Shown here: piece by piece, positions 9,115 through 18,322 of the stretch
How positions within the stretch are numbered: the first letter of the stretch is position 1
Layout: each line of letters begins with the position of its first letter
NCBI GenBank assembly: GCA_900549995.1
Contig: URQQ01000008.1
Span: 1 to 64,000, forward strand
DNA from: an uncultured Lachnospiraceae bacterium
GTDB taxonomy: Bacteria > Bacillota > Clostridia > Lachnospirales > Lachnospiraceae
Direction: 5' to 3'
DNA length: 64,000 bases
Translations under genes and position numbers: made by a program
Notes under the pieces: model-generated
What the model was told of the DNA's origin: nothing
Databases searched by the model: none
The model's input: the letters and a program-made list of their open reading frames with translations, nothing else

Positions 9115-10644
9115 TCAGGGATTAGCAGCCCTTGTGAGTTTTTTCATATCTTCTTTCAGATTCTGGTACACCGATTGGTAAATTCCATAATACTCATTGT
9201 AAATCTCATGCTGTCTGGGGTCTGGCATGATTTTCTCATCCAGTACCTGCCATTTCTGCACTTCTTCATAGGTGAGAATCCCTGTGCCGATTCCGGCAAG
9301 CATTACATCCCCCATATTCGCCTCCACATCATAGATCGGGCAGACGACCGGATAGCCTGTTACATCTGCAAAGATCTGGCGCCAGACTTTTGATTTGGTC
9401 ACGCCTCCTGCAAGCAGAATATATTCTCCCAGATTCTCTCCTGTTGCTTCCATCGCGTTCCTCAGAGAATACGCGACCGCTTCAAGGAACGCACGGTACA
9501 GGTGTGCCTTCGTATGAGTCAGTGACAGTCCGACGATCGTTCCCTTCGCATCGGAATCCCAGATTGGGCTTCTCTCACCCATAAAATACGGCAGCACCAC
9601 AAGCCCCTCGCTTCCCGCAGGAAGTTTCTCTGCCGCGGCATTTAGAATATCGTAAGCTTTAGGGCCCCCTTCTTTCTCTGCTTCCATCTCAAACTGACAG
9701 AGCGTATTGCGGAACCACTTCACGATCGCTCCTGCAGTTGCACCGCCTGCGAAATAATAGGATAATCGTTTTGCATCATACAGGTAAGGCCATACAATCA
9801 ACCCTTCCCCCTTGACCGGTTTATCGGAAATCAATGCTGCACACATAGATGTCCCGATGGCTGCGGCATAAACTCCTGATTCAAACACGCCAAGACCAAT
9901 ATTCGCTGCACCGCAGTCGATTCCGCTTGCGATTACTGGCATTCCTTCCCACAATCCAAGCATTTCTGCGATCTCTTTCTTAAGCCCTCCCACGATATCT
10001 GTCGACTCAACAATCTTTGACGGCATCATTGAGAGCGGAATTCCCATAGACTCCAAAAGTTCCTGTGACCACTTCCGTGTATTCATATCAAAAATCCCGC
10101 CGATATTGCCTGCCGAAGAATAGTCAATCGCAATTTCCCCGGTCATATGGTAGATCACATAATCATTTGGCGGCAGAAAGAGCTTTGTTTTGGCCCAATT
10201 CTCCGGCTCGTGATTCTTCATCCAGAGTATCTTTGTATAGCCATAGTAAGGATCCGCACCATTGTGCGTAATTTCCAGAAGTTTTTCTTCTCCGATCGTT
10301 TCCTTCACCCACTGTGTCTCCGTCTGCGCCCGGCGGTCCATCCAGATCATACATGGCCTGACTGGTTTCATCTCTTCATCCAGCGGAATCCCGGAACCGC
10401 CATATAATCCACTCACCGCAATTCCTTTGATCTTCTCTGCACAGATTCCCGATTTTCTCACGGTATTCTTTATGGATGCAAAAGCGGCTTCCTTCCATAC
10501 ATCCGGCCATTGCTCGGCCCACAGCGGCTTTGGAGTCAGCACATCATATTCCTGCAAGTCCTGGGCGATTAATTTCCCTTCCACATTCATCAGTATTGTC
10601 TTGGTTCCTGAGGTCCCAATATCCGTTCCCAATAAGTACTCCAT
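9115..10644 (-). CDS. FGGY-family carbohydrate kinase (xylulokinase-like)
   Basis: A 509-residue two-domain sugar kinase. Visible motifs are the N-terminal phosphate loop LLGTDIGTSGTKT, the substrate-side MIWMDRRAQ and GYTKILWMK, and in the C-terminal ATPase half GLVVLPYFMGERSPIWD and ILLAGGVTKS, the two FGGY signature regions. It phosphorylates a ketose or polyol in the cytoplasm; similarity is closest to xylulose/ribulose-type kinases by eye. The ORF runs 19 codons further upstream, but ATG 10644 follows AAAGGAT and starts exactly at the conserved strand. It sits between the SDR and symporter genes: oxidation of a polyol to a ketose and then phosphorylation is the simplest pathway reading. 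Confidence 0.9.
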   Translation of the reverse strand: MEYLLGTDIGTSGTKTILMNVEGKLIAQDLQEYDVLTPKPLWAEQWPDVWKEAAFASIKNTVRKSGICAEKIKGIAVSGLYGGSGIPLDEEMKPVRPCMIWMDRRAQTETQWVKETIGEEKLLEITHNGADPYYGYTKILWMKNHEPENWAKTKLFLPPNDYVIYHMTGEIAIDYSSAGNIGGIFDMNTRKWSQELLESMGIPLSMMPSKIVESTDIVGGLKKEIAEMLGLWEGMPVIASGIDCGAANIGLGVFESGVYAAAIGTSMCAALISDKPVKGEGLIVWPYLYDAKRLSYYFAGGATAGAIVKWFRNTLCQFEMEAEKEGGPKAYDILNAAAEKLPAGSEGLVVLPYFMGERSPIWDSDAKGTIVGLSLTHTKAHLYRAFLEAVAYSLRNAMEATGENLGEYILLAGGVTKSKVWRQIFADVTGYPVVCPIYDVEANMGDVMLAGIGTGILTYEEVQKWQVLDEKIMPDPRQHEIYNEYYGIYQSVYQNLKEDMKKLTRAANP

Positions 10645-10664
10645 TCTTCTATCCTTTCTTTTAC

Positions 10665-10684
10665 GCTGCTGCGGTGACAGCAGC
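10665..10684 (-). promoter_or_regulatory. Intercistronic hairpin between SDR and kinase genes
   Basis: GCTGCTG and CAGCAGC (7-bp stem, 6-nt loop) form a hairpin just before the kinase ribosome binding site, without a T-tract. It could be an RNA processing or mRNA-stability element that sets SDR versus kinase levels. Confidence 0.35.
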
Positions 10685-10705
10685 AGATAATCTTTCAGCA
10701 ATATA

Positions 10706-11482
10706 CTAAAAACAGGTAAACGCCCCGTCTACAATAAAATCAGAGCCCGTGGTAAATGTACTTGTATCTCCTGCCAGATATACACAGATGGACTGCAGTT
10801 CTTCTGGTTTTCCCATTCTTCCAAGAGGTGCCATTGCATTCCACTGTTCAATCAATGGTTTTAAACTTTCTGAATTCAATGTCAGTTCCGTTCCGATATA
10901 TCCCGGACTGATACAGTTGACACGGACGTTTCTCTTGGCCCATTCAATTGCCAGAGACTTTGTCAGCTGAATTACACCTGCCTTCGATGCATTGTAAGAA
11001 CACTGTGGTTGAGGTACATTTACAATGTGCGCTGACATCGATGCCGTATTAATGATAGAACCGCCACCCTGTTTCAGCATAACTCTGCCTGCCGCCTGTG
11101 CAGTCAGGAACACACCCGTCAAATTAATGTCGATGACTTTTTTCCACTGCTCGTATGTCATCTCTTCTGCCGGTATGTTCATACAGATTCCGGCATTGCA
11201 GAACGCAACATCCAGCCTTCCGAACGCTTTTAGAATTGTCTCCATCATCGCATCTACTTCTTCCGGCTTCGTCACATCTGTCTGCACTGCGATTGTCTGA
11301 ACCTGATTTGCCTCTGCCAGCTCCCTGGCAGTCTTTTTTGCCTCCTTAATGTCCACATCTACAATTGCCAGATCTGCACCAGCTTCAGCAAATGCTGTTG
11401 CCACGGCCTTTCCAATCCCTCTTGCCCCTCCTGTTACAAAAATCTTCTTTCCATCCAGTCTCATTTTTTCAATAATTCCCAT
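10706..11482 (-). CDS. SDR-family NAD(P)-dependent polyol/sugar dehydrogenase
   Basis: A 258-residue classical short-chain dehydrogenase. Residues 17-24 form the TGGARGIG cofactor loop, D41 in AIVDVD suggests NAD preference, NAG follows, and the catalytic set is Ser in NTASMSA, Tyr and Lys in YNASK, then SPGYIGTELT. The sequence resembles D-arabinitol/sorbitol (Sou1-like) dehydrogenases by eye. First gene of an operon with an FGGY kinase and a GPH symporter, so polyol to ketose oxidation is likely; substrate identity is inference. AAAGGATG precedes ATG 11482, but the internal ATG seven codons later (MRLDGKK) is another possible start. Expression is probably controlled by the divergent ROK repressor. 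Confidence 0.88.
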   Translation of the reverse strand: MGIIEKMRLDGKKIFVTGGARGIGKAVATAFAEAGADLAIVDVDIKEAKKTARELAEANQVQTIAVQTDVTKPEEVDAMMETILKAFGRLDVAFCNAGICMNIPAEEMTYEQWKKVIDINLTGVFLTAQAAGRVMLKQGGGSIINTASMSAHIVNVPQPQCSYNASKAGVIQLTKSLAIEWAKRNVRVNCISPGYIGTELTLNSESLKPLIEQWNAMAPLGRMGKPEELQSICVYLAGDTSTFTTGSDFIVDGAFTCF

Positions 11483-11635
11483 TCTGATACCATCCTTTCC
11501 TTTATGTAATTTAATTTTATAAAATAACTTTCTAAAATGTATTTATATAATAATCCTTCCGTCTCTCTTGTGCAAGATGTAATAATGCAAAAATATACAG
11601 CATCACTTTTGTGCACATTTGCCAATTTTCGAATG

Positions 11636-11663
11636 TTGTCTTATTTTTTATAAATGTTATAAT
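11636..11663 (+). promoter_or_regulatory. Promoter of the ROK regulator gene
   Basis: TTGTCT (11636-11641), a 16-bp spacer and TATAAT (11658-11663) form a good sigma-A promoter about 75 bases before the ROK gene. Confidence 0.6.
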
Positions 11664-11675
11664 AGTTTTATAAAT
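11646..11675. promoter_or_regulatory. Repeated TTTTATAAAT boxes, candidate ROK operator
   Basis: TTTTATAAAT occurs at 11646-11655 and again at 11666-11675, 20 bp apart, flanking the -10 element. A related TTTTATAAAA lies at 11515-11524 near the SDR start. ROK repressors such as NagC and Mlc bind AT-rich sites of this style, so autoregulation and control of the divergent operon are plausible. Confidence 0.4.
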
Positions 11676-11736
11676 TGATTTTACAGAATAACCAGAACTG
11701 CCTTTTATTCATGCAGTCTGAGATGAAGGAGATTTT

Positions 11737-12879
11737 ATGGAAAAGTTTTCACTCAGTGACATAAAGAAAATGAATTATTCAGATGTGTATCATTTCATAT
11801 ATTCAAATGACAAATGTTCTAAACAGGCCATCGCCAATGCATTGCAGATGAGCCTGCCTACCGTCACACAGCATTTGAATCTTCTGCTTGACGGAGGCTT
11901 GATCCAGACCTGTGGACAGCTCAAATCCCAGATCGGAAGAAAAGCAGTCGCTTATACGATTGTCCCAGATGCCCGGATTTCTATCGGGGTTGAAATTCTG
12001 AAAAAAAGAGTGACAGTTGCGGCTGTCGACCTTTACGGACATATTATTTCCCACAATGTATGCCCCCTTTTATTCTCCAATACGGATGGCTATTACCGCG
12101 AGGTAAGCGAAGAAATCCAGAAATTCATTGCCGATTCTGCCATTCAGGAAGACCATATTCTTGGAATCTCCTTTGCACTTCAAGGGCTTGTCTCTCAGGA
12201 CGGCAGAAGTGTCATCTATGGTAAAATTCTTAACTGTACCGGGCTTTCTGTCCAGACATTCGAACAATATCTGGACTATCCATGCCGGTTTGTGCATGAT
12301 GCAGAATGTGCCGCTATGACAGAACTCTGGGACCGCCAGGATCTTCTGGATGCGCTCTATCTGTCCCTTGGATACCACCTCGGAGGTGCCGTTATCATAG
12401 GCGGCGAAATTCAAAGTGGACGGACCGGGCGGACCGGAACGATTGAGCATATGACACTGGTTCCTGATGGACTGCCCTGTTACTGTGGTCAAAAAGGCTG
12501 TATGGAATGCTATTGTTCCGCGGGTTCTCTTCTTTCATCTTCGGAAGATCTGGATTCTTTCTTTGCCGTGAAAGCCCAGGGCAATCCTCAGTACCAGAAA
12601 CGCTGGGAAGATTTCCTCGGATCTCTGGCTGCCGCAATCAACAACCTTCATATGGTGATCGACAGCGAAGTCATTCTCGGAGGCCATCTCGCGCCCTATA
12701 TGACGGAAGACGATCTCGCCTATCTTACCGCCCGGATGCAGGAAATCACTGCATTTCCGGAGAAAGAATCTTTCCTGTCTCTGGGAAAACGAAAAAGCAG
12801 CACCGTTGCAATCGGCGCCGCCTTATACTATACAAAAGATTTTATGCAGAATATGAGTGATGGCCAGGAATGGCAATAG
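11737..12879 (+). CDS. ROK-family transcriptional repressor (NagC/XylR type)
   Basis: A 380-residue protein with an N-terminal winged helix (about 1-70; SKQAIANALQMSLPTVTQHL) joined to a ROK sugar-binding domain. The ROK zinc motif is present as CYCGQKGCMECYC, and GISFALQG/ HLGGAVIIGG resemble the sugar- and phosphate-binding loops. Such proteins repress sugar operons until a sugar or sugar phosphate binds. It reads divergently from the SDR-kinase-symporter operon with shared AT-rich repeats between them, so that operon is the likely target. Ribosome binding site GAAGGAGA is well placed. Confidence 0.9.
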   Translation: MEKFSLSDIKKMNYSDVYHFIYSNDKCSKQAIANALQMSLPTVTQHLNLLLDGGLIQTCGQLKSQIGRKAVAYTIVPDARISIGVEILKKRVTVAAVDLYGHIISHNVCPLLFSNTDGYYREVSEEIQKFIADSAIQEDHILGISFALQGLVSQDGRSVIYGKILNCTGLSVQTFEQYLDYPCRFVHDAECAAMTELWDRQDLLDALYLSLGYHLGGAVIIGGEIQSGRTGRTGTIEHMTLVPDGLPCYCGQKGCMECYCSAGSLLSSSEDLDSFFAVKAQGNPQYQKRWEDFLGSLAAAINNLHMVIDSEVILGGHLAPYMTEDDLAYLTARMQEITAFPEKESFLSLGKRKSSTVAIGAALYYTKDFMQNMSDGQEWQ

Positions 12880-12892
12880 ATCGCTGCGTAGA

Positions 12893-12934
12893 AAAAAGGG
12901 CCAAAAGACAGTTTATTGTCTCTGGCCCTTTTAA
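12893..12934. terminator. Bidirectional terminator between ROK and HD genes
   Basis: AAAAGGGCCA..AGACA pairs with TGTCT..TGGCCCTTTT around a short GTTTAT loop. A- and T-runs on the two sides suit both convergent genes. Confidence 0.85.
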
Positions 12935-12951
12935 TATCTTGGGGTTACTCT

Positions 12952-13524
12952 CTACTTTCCTTCATTCCCTCTTCGTATCTTTTCTTCCGAATCTTTATTG
13001 ACTTCAGCTCTCAACGCCTTCATATATTCGGAAAATTCCGTATTTTCCGCCCCATAAGTCATCTGTAACTCATATTCAAGTGGAAGCCATGTACTAAGGT
13101 CTGCTTCATTATGCTGAATGAGGGCTTCCATCTTATCCAACGCCTTGTAAATCCTGGCCTCCAGTGACTCAAGTGCATTCATCTCATCAAATAAATCTCG
13201 AAGCGGCCGGCGGTACGTTTCGGGAAGACTTTCAATAAAGTCGTCTACCTTGTCGTTTTCCCGCTCCTCATCTGCTTTTGTCTTGTCAAAGGCCGGAATA
13301 TCTCCGGTAAAAGCTTCTCCAATATCGTGAAACAGGCACATCAGTATCAGTTTCTCCATATCAGCTTCCGGAAACTCGTCTTTCACAAAATAAGCCATAA
13401 AGCACAGGCGGAAACTATGTTCCGCCACGCTCTCATGCCTTCCCTTCGAAGTCCAGGAATGTCTTGTATGATTCTTCATGTTTTCTGCAAGGCCTGTCAG
13501 TTCTATATATTTTCTGGCTTCCAT
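12952..13524 (-). CDS. HD-domain hydrolase (YfbR/HDDC2-like nucleotidase)
   Basis: A 190-residue soluble protein. The metal-binding series is visible: H in RHESVAEHSFRL, the HD pair in CLFHDIGEAFTGDIPAFDK, and a later D in YKALDKMEALIQH. This arrangement is that of HD hydrolases related to E. coli YfbR, a 5'-deoxynucleotidase. The ribosome binding site is unusually far from ATG 13524 (AAAGGAG about 14 bases upstream). It follows the symporter gene by 36 bases on the same strand and may be read from it. The substrate is inferred only from family resemblance. Confidence 0.8.
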   Translation of the reverse strand: MEARKYIELTGLAENMKNHTRHSWTSKGRHESVAEHSFRLCFMAYFVKDEFPEADMEKLILMCLFHDIGEAFTGDIPAFDKTKADEERENDKVDDFIESLPETYRRPLRDLFDEMNALESLEARIYKALDKMEALIQHNEADLSTWLPLEYELQMTYGAENTEFSEYMKALRAEVNKDSEEKIRRGNEGK

Positions 13525-13560
13525 GTTGGTTTCCCGGCTCCTTTTGTTTTCTGATCTGAA

Positions 13561-14790
13561 TTAATTCTCTGAAGATGCAGTTTTTTTCGCAAGTCTTTTT
13601 TCTTCCATCTTAGATACAACAAGTGTACAAGCTGCATCCCCTGTGATGTTGACCGTTGTACGCCCCATATCAAAAATCCTGTCTACGCCCGCAACAAGTG
13701 CAATTCCTTCTACCGGAAGTCCGACGCTCTGCAGTACCATCGCAAGCATAATCATTCCTGATCCCGGAACGCCCGCGGTACCTATGGATGCCAGTGTAGC
13801 CGTAAGAATGATCACGATCTGCTGTGAAAATGTCAGGTTAATCCCATAGCACGCGGCGATAAAAATTGCACAGACACCCTGATAAATCGCTGTTCCGTCC
13901 ATGTTAATTGTGGCTCCAAGAGGGAGTACAAAACTTGCCACCTCTTTCTTGGCACCAAGTTTTTGCACACACTCCAGATTCAGCGGCAGAGCCCCTACCG
14001 AAGAGGCACTTGAAAATGCCATGATAATCGCCGGGAACATTCCTTTGAAGAATTTGGCCGGCGTAATTCCTGCAAGGCCTCTCACTGTCGTTGAATACAC
14101 AATGACTGCATGAAGAATATAGCCAATGTAAGCAACAAGAAGAACCATCGCAAGACTTCCCAGAATCTGAGGTCCATTCTCCGCTACAACCGGAACGATA
14201 AGGCAGAATACACCAATGGGGCTGAGCTTGATGATGAACTCCATAACTTTCATGGAAACCTCGCCTGCACTCTCAATAAATTTCCCGAAGGCCTCACCTT
14301 TTTCTCCAGCCACAATTGCCCCAAATCCAAACAGAAGTGCCATTACTATGACCTGAAGCATTGTTGCACTCGCCATCGGTTCAATCACATTGCTTGGGAA
14401 TATGTTGATGATAGTATCAATAAATCCAGGGGCTTCTGCCGGAGTGTACTCCAGCCCGCTCGTTGAAATCTGAGGAAAACTACCCTTGAATATATTCGCA
14501 AGCGCAAGGCCGATTGCAACCGCAACCATAGTCGTACACATATAGTATACGATCGTCTTCCCTCCGATACTGCCGACTTTTTTGATGTCTTTCATGGAGA
14601 TCACACCGTTCATAATTGAGAACAGTACTATCGGAACAACAATAAATTTGATCAGGTTCAGGAACAGCACCCCAAATGGCTTAATATACTCAGCCGCAAT
14701 CTCCTGATGTCCCATCAGAAGCATCCCTACCACGATCCCCAGTGCCAGCCCGATAAATATCCACAGCGCCAGCGGTCTTTTCTTTTTCAT
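13561..14790 (-). CDS. Dicarboxylate/amino acid:cation symporter (DAACS family)
   Basis: A 409-residue membrane protein of the GltP/DctA/SstT superfamily. Motifs include FLNLIKFIVVPIVLFSI near the start, the serine-rich hairpin FSSASSVGALPLN, GATINMDGTAIYQG, the second hairpin ASIGTAGVPGSG and the late DRIFDMGRTTVNITGD that binds cation and substrate. It imports glutamate, aspartate, C4-dicarboxylates or Ser/Thr with Na+ or H+; the substrate cannot be decided here. It has a strong GAAGGAGGAT ribosome binding site. The HD hydrolase lies 36 bases downstream. Confidence 0.92.
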   Translation of the reverse strand: MKKKRPLALWIFIGLALGIVVGMLLMGHQEIAAEYIKPFGVLFLNLIKFIVVPIVLFSIMNGVISMKDIKKVGSIGGKTIVYYMCTTMVAVAIGLALANIFKGSFPQISTSGLEYTPAEAPGFIDTIINIFPSNVIEPMASATMLQVIVMALLFGFGAIVAGEKGEAFGKFIESAGEVSMKVMEFIIKLSPIGVFCLIVPVVAENGPQILGSLAMVLLVAYIGYILHAVIVYSTTVRGLAGITPAKFFKGMFPAIIMAFSSASSVGALPLNLECVQKLGAKKEVASFVLPLGATINMDGTAIYQGVCAIFIAACYGINLTFSQQIVIILTATLASIGTAGVPGSGMIMLAMVLQSVGLPVEGIALVAGVDRIFDMGRTTVNITGDAACTLVVSKMEEKRLAKKTASSEN

Positions 14791-14931
14791 ACTTTTATCC
14801 TCCTTCTCTCTCTTGGTACGTATAGTTCATTTTAGCATGAATCTATGCCCTGCACAATGAAATCCTGCCCCCTGAAAACCGTTAAATAATGCACAATCGT
14901 GCCGGCATATACGTACCCAGAGACGAAGTCC

Positions 14932-15354
14932 TTAATTGCTCCTGCCGTTAATTTCCTGAATCATTCTGTCCTGCCTTTTTGCCGACCGAAAGAGTGAAAT
15001 ATAGTACAGCAAAGCTCCGATCACATAAGGCCATGTAAAACTTACAAATACATCAAAGTATCCCCCTTCGCTGACCTCCTCGAAAAAAGATCCGATAAAA
15101 ACAGTCAGAAATACAAGCCCCATAGCTATCATATACTGAACAACAATCATCAACGCCGGGGACCACTCATCAAACAGATGATGAATCGACAGCACAAATA
15201 CCGCTATAGAAGTCCACAGAAGCATGACGATGGAATTCCAGTGAGTCCCTTCCGTCCTCCCCGCAAACAGGCTGAACACTGCGTTCGCAATTGATAAAAC
15301 TGTATAACTTACACAGATTGTAACGGGGATCTCTACCCCTTTTAATATCCTCAT
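14932..15354 (-). CDS. DUF3021 family membrane protein
   Basis: A 140-residue protein with four predicted transmembrane helices and a basic C-terminal tail (RSAKRQDRMIQ). It resembles DUF3021 proteins, which are typically found beside a LytTR regulator, as here: its ribosome binding site (ATAAGGAGG) overlaps the LytTR stop region, 11 bases away. Such pairs form membrane-linked regulatory modules in which the membrane protein may restrain the regulator; the mechanism is not established from this sequence. Confidence 0.8.
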   Translation of the reverse strand: MRILKGVEIPVTICVSYTVLSIANAVFSLFAGRTEGTHWNSIVMLLWTSIAVFVLSIHHLFDEWSPALMIVVQYMIAMGLVFLTVFIGSFFEEVSEGGYFDVFVSFTWPYVIGALLYYISLFRSAKRQDRMIQEINGRSN

Positions 15355-15365
15355 ATTCTGCCTCC

Positions 15366-15818
15366 TTATATCATCTTCCTGACGTCGTTCAAATAATCTT
15401 CGAACGCTCTTTTATAGCCCCGGTTAATCTGGATTTTCTCATCATTTTTAAGAACAGCAATGATTCTCATATTCGCCTCCGGCTTTACCTTTCTGATCTT
15501 ATAGATATTCACCAGATTCGATTTATTAATCCGTACAAATCCATATGGCTTCAGCTCTTCTTCCAGGCCGGAAAGCGACTTTGCCACCTGATACACCTTA
15601 TCCTCCGTATAGGCAAATGTCCTCCTGTCAGCAATGTCAAAATAATAGATTTCATTCAAATCAAGCAGACTTTTTTCACCTTCATAAACTCCGTGCAAGA
15701 CCGGCTTCTCGTCTTTTACAAGTGCTGCAATCTTCTTTACCACAGGCGTCATCTGATGATAGTAGATCTCTACCCGCTCTTCTCCCTCTTCGGTCTTAAA
15801 CAGCTTCAAGCCAAACAT
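15366..15818 (-). CDS. LytTR-domain DNA-binding regulator
   Basis: A 150-residue protein. The C-terminal two thirds form a LytTR DNA-binding domain (about 50-150): LLDLNEIYYFDIADRR, VYQVAKSLSGLEEEL, FVRINKSNLVNIYKI and the closing INRGYKRAFEDYL are typical. No receiver domain precedes it, as in LytTR-membrane protein pairs. ATG 15818 with GGAGGG is preferred to the ATG six codons upstream. It lies between an alpha/beta hydrolase (25 bases upstream) and DUF3021 (11 bases downstream), so the three are likely one operon. Confidence 0.88.
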   Translation of the reverse strand: MFGLKLFKTEEGEERVEIYYHQMTPVVKKIAALVKDEKPVLHGVYEGEKSLLDLNEIYYFDIADRRTFAYTEDKVYQVAKSLSGLEEELKPYGFVRINKSNLVNIYKIRKVKPEANMRIIAVLKNDEKIQINRGYKRAFEDYLNDVRKMI

Positions 15819-15842
15819 AAACACCCTCCATATCATCCTGCT

Positions 15843-16802
15843 TTATTCCTGATTTATAAAAGAGAAGACTGCCTCCTTATATTCTGCCGGATACTCAATG
15901 ACTGCTTTGACATGTTCACAGTCAAAGTACCTCATTTCCTTATCTTCAGATGCTATATTTTCAAACATCTCTTCCGCCTTCTCCGTAGATATTATATCAT
16001 CCTGCTCCATCTGAAGCATCAATGTTTTCACATTATTTTCTTTCATCTTTTCACAGACATCTGCATCTTCAAATCCAAATCCATAAAACTGCTTCAGATA
16101 CCAGTCCCCGCACCCCACAACATATTCTTCCGGTATGCCTTCGGTATCCATGCTTCTCCATACACCAAGAAACATACGTTTCATACTGTCAAAAGAAGAG
16201 TCCATCACAATGGCATCCACATTCTCTGCAGCGTGATCTGTCGCTGCATATAACCCCGCTGTCGCAGCTCCCATCGACTGTCCGTGTACCACGATTTTTT
16301 CTGACTTCATTTCTTCATCCGCATAATCTGCAAGCGCTTTCACATCCAGCTTTTCATAATATCCAAATGTCACTTTCTCATTTTTCGAATCTCCTGCTGC
16401 CCTCTGGTCGTATGTGATCACATTCCATCCCTCTGAAAGGTACATCTCCGCTATCGGATAATTGAATACATGGTCTCCCCCATGTCCATGAACAAGTATG
16501 ACGGTATTCTTACTGTCTCCATTTAGAAAAACTTCAGCAGGCACCACATTGCCATCCTCTGCTTTCACGGATGCCTTCTCTGCTGTTTCCCCATACTTTT
16601 CCCGAAATCCTTCCAGGTCATATCCCCATTCTTCCAACTGCTTTACACTGTTTCCTTTCGTATCATTTCCCTTATTCTGATACAAAAGCCCCTCTGCCAC
16701 CTGTTTGCCTACAATAACACTGAATCCTCCACATCCCAGAACAATAAGAAACACAAAAATCCCTGCCGCAATCCCGATTCTTTTCTTCGCCTTTTTACTC
16801 AT
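15843..16802 (-). CDS. Membrane-anchored alpha/beta hydrolase
   Basis: A 319-residue protein with an N-terminal basic stretch and one hydrophobic helix (about 9-30; signal anchor), so the catalytic domain should face outside. It has the oxyanion motif LVHGHGGDH, the nucleophile elbow HGQSMGAATAG, an acidic candidate in QMEQDDIIS and a catalytic His in FDCEHVKAV, giving a complete triad. It is a serine hydrolase of the type often annotated as extracellular esterase or peptidase-like hydrolase; the substrate is unknown. First gene of the operon with LytTR and DUF3021, with AAAGGATGG before the start. Confidence 0.83.
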   Translation of the reverse strand: MSKKAKKRIGIAAGIFVFLIVLGCGGFSVIVGKQVAEGLLYQNKGNDTKGNSVKQLEEWGYDLEGFREKYGETAEKASVKAEDGNVVPAEVFLNGDSKNTVILVHGHGGDHVFNYPIAEMYLSEGWNVITYDQRAAGDSKNEKVTFGYYEKLDVKALADYADEEMKSEKIVVHGQSMGAATAGLYAATDHAAENVDAIVMDSSFDSMKRMFLGVWRSMDTEGIPEEYVVGCGDWYLKQFYGFGFEDADVCEKMKENNVKTLMLQMEQDDIISTEKAEEMFENIASEDKEMRYFDCEHVKAVIEYPAEYKEAVFSFINQE

Positions 16803-16857
16803 TTTATTCCCATCCTTTCACAACTTCTGCTTCTTTATCTAAATTATAACTGACATA

Positions 16858-16902
16858 AGAAAAAAAGCATGAAACTGTGCGGATGCTGCACAATTCCATG
16901 CG
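16858..16902 (-). terminator. Terminator of the MATE gene
   Basis: Interrupted inverted repeat GCATG..TGTGC / GCACA..CATGC followed on the minus strand by seven T residues (16860-16866). Confidence 0.7.
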
Positions 16903-16923
16903 TAAACTGCAAACTGTTTTCTG

Positions 16924-18294
16924 TTACTGCCTGACAGGTTTCATTTTCCCGTTTTTCCCCATCTTCACAAATACAAAGATCAGCCACAGCGGAAGTACCG
17001 TTCCCTTTAAAATGCTGGAGATACTGATACTCCACCAGATCCCATTCAGCATCAGTACCGTCGTGCTGAGCACTGCCGCCAGTGGAATTCTAAGGACATT
17101 AAGCGCCACCCCCGTAAGCGATGGAGGCATCGTTCTTCCAAGTCCCTGAAATGCGCCTGCCGATGCCATCTCCGTACACATAAAAAGCTGCGATGCCCCA
17201 AGGATTCTCAGATAATCCACTCCCATCGGGATCACATCTTTTTCTGTAATAAAAATCCGGAACAGCACTTCCGGGAATGCAACCAGGACAAATGTGGTAA
17301 AACAGCCCCACACAAGCATAATTCCAAGTGCTGTCTTATATCCCTTCTTCACTCTTTCTGTTTTCCCTGCGCCATAGTTCTGCGCAGTGAAAGCGTTGAC
17401 CGCACTTCCAAAACCTTCCGCCGTCATCCAGGAGATAGATTCAATCTGGCTTCCTACCTTCTGCACAGCTACCGCCGCGTCCCCCCATCCGGCGATCATC
17501 CTTGCAATCAACATCGAAATTCCCGTAAACAAAATGCTCTGTACGGCTACCGGAAGCCCGATTTTCACAATATCGCGGAAGTAGCGGAACTTTGTGACTG
17601 TCAGAATCTCAAGCCTTCCAAATATCACAGGATCTTTGCGGATTGTCATCACATACACAAAAAATACAATCACCTGTGCAAAAACAGTTGCGATACCTGC
17701 CCCCGCCACCCCGAGTTTTGGACATGGCCCGATACCGAAAATCAGTACCGGATCCAGCACGAGATTGATCAAAAGTCCGATTGTTGTGGACCGGAACGTA
17801 ACAACACTGTTGCCGACTGCAGTTAACAGCCCCGTTAAGATCTGGTTCAGAAAATTAAATACAATTCCTCCGCAGGTAATCATCAGATACCATCTGGCGT
17901 CTTCCACAACCTGCGCACTGTTCAAATTAAAAAAGCCAATCAGTGGGCGGTTTCCAACAATTGAGATCAAACCATAGAGAAGCCCAAAGATTACCCCCAT
18001 CTGCAGCGCTGCCCTTGCATAGCTGACAGCTTCTTTCTCCTTTCCGGCTCCAAGTGTCTGACCTAAAAGTACCTGGCCTCCCATTCTTGCCAGCGTAGAA
18101 AAACCATTCGAAAGCCACATGTACATCCCGGCCGCCCCCACAGCGGCCACCGCATTACTGCTGATTCTTCCGATCCATATCATGTCTGTCAGATTATAGG
18201 CCATCTGAATCAGCGATGTCCCCATAATCGGCAGCGCGAGTTTCGCCAGCGAACCCGCAATCGGCCCCTCTAATAAATTAACATTTTCCCTCAT
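16924..18294 (-). CDS. MATE-family multidrug/Na+ antiporter
   Basis: A 456-residue protein with 12 predicted helices. It starts with the typical LLEGPIAGSLAKLALPIMGTSLIQMAYNLTDM (in part: LAKLALPIMGTSLIQ, YNLTDMIWIG) and shows two similar halves, e.g. GLPVAVQSILFTGISM at the start of the second. MATE proteins export drugs or metabolites against Na+ or H+. ATG 18294 is six bases from AGAGG; a GTG one codon earlier is less likely. The neighbouring orphan gene ends 29 bases upstream of the start, so co-transcription is possible. The substrate is unknown. Confidence 0.92.
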   Translation of the reverse strand: MRENVNLLEGPIAGSLAKLALPIMGTSLIQMAYNLTDMIWIGRISSNAVAAVGAAGMYMWLSNGFSTLARMGGQVLLGQTLGAGKEKEAVSYARAALQMGVIFGLLYGLISIVGNRPLIGFFNLNSAQVVEDARWYLMITCGGIVFNFLNQILTGLLTAVGNSVVTFRSTTIGLLINLVLDPVLIFGIGPCPKLGVAGAGIATVFAQVIVFFVYVMTIRKDPVIFGRLEILTVTKFRYFRDIVKIGLPVAVQSILFTGISMLIARMIAGWGDAAVAVQKVGSQIESISWMTAEGFGSAVNAFTAQNYGAGKTERVKKGYKTALGIMLVWGCFTTFVLVAFPEVLFRIFITEKDVIPMGVDYLRILGASQLFMCTEMASAGAFQGLGRTMPPSLTGVALNVLRIPLAAVLSTTVLMLNGIWWSISISSILKGTVLPLWLIFVFVKMGKNGKMKPVRQ

Positions 18295-18322
18295 CACATA
18301 CCTCTTTATCGTTTTGTCTCTT

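Noticed and set aside
15693..16253. 186-residue plus-strand open frame
   Set aside because: Antisense across the LytTR and hydrolase genes; low-complexity Leu/His/Phe content typical of shadows.
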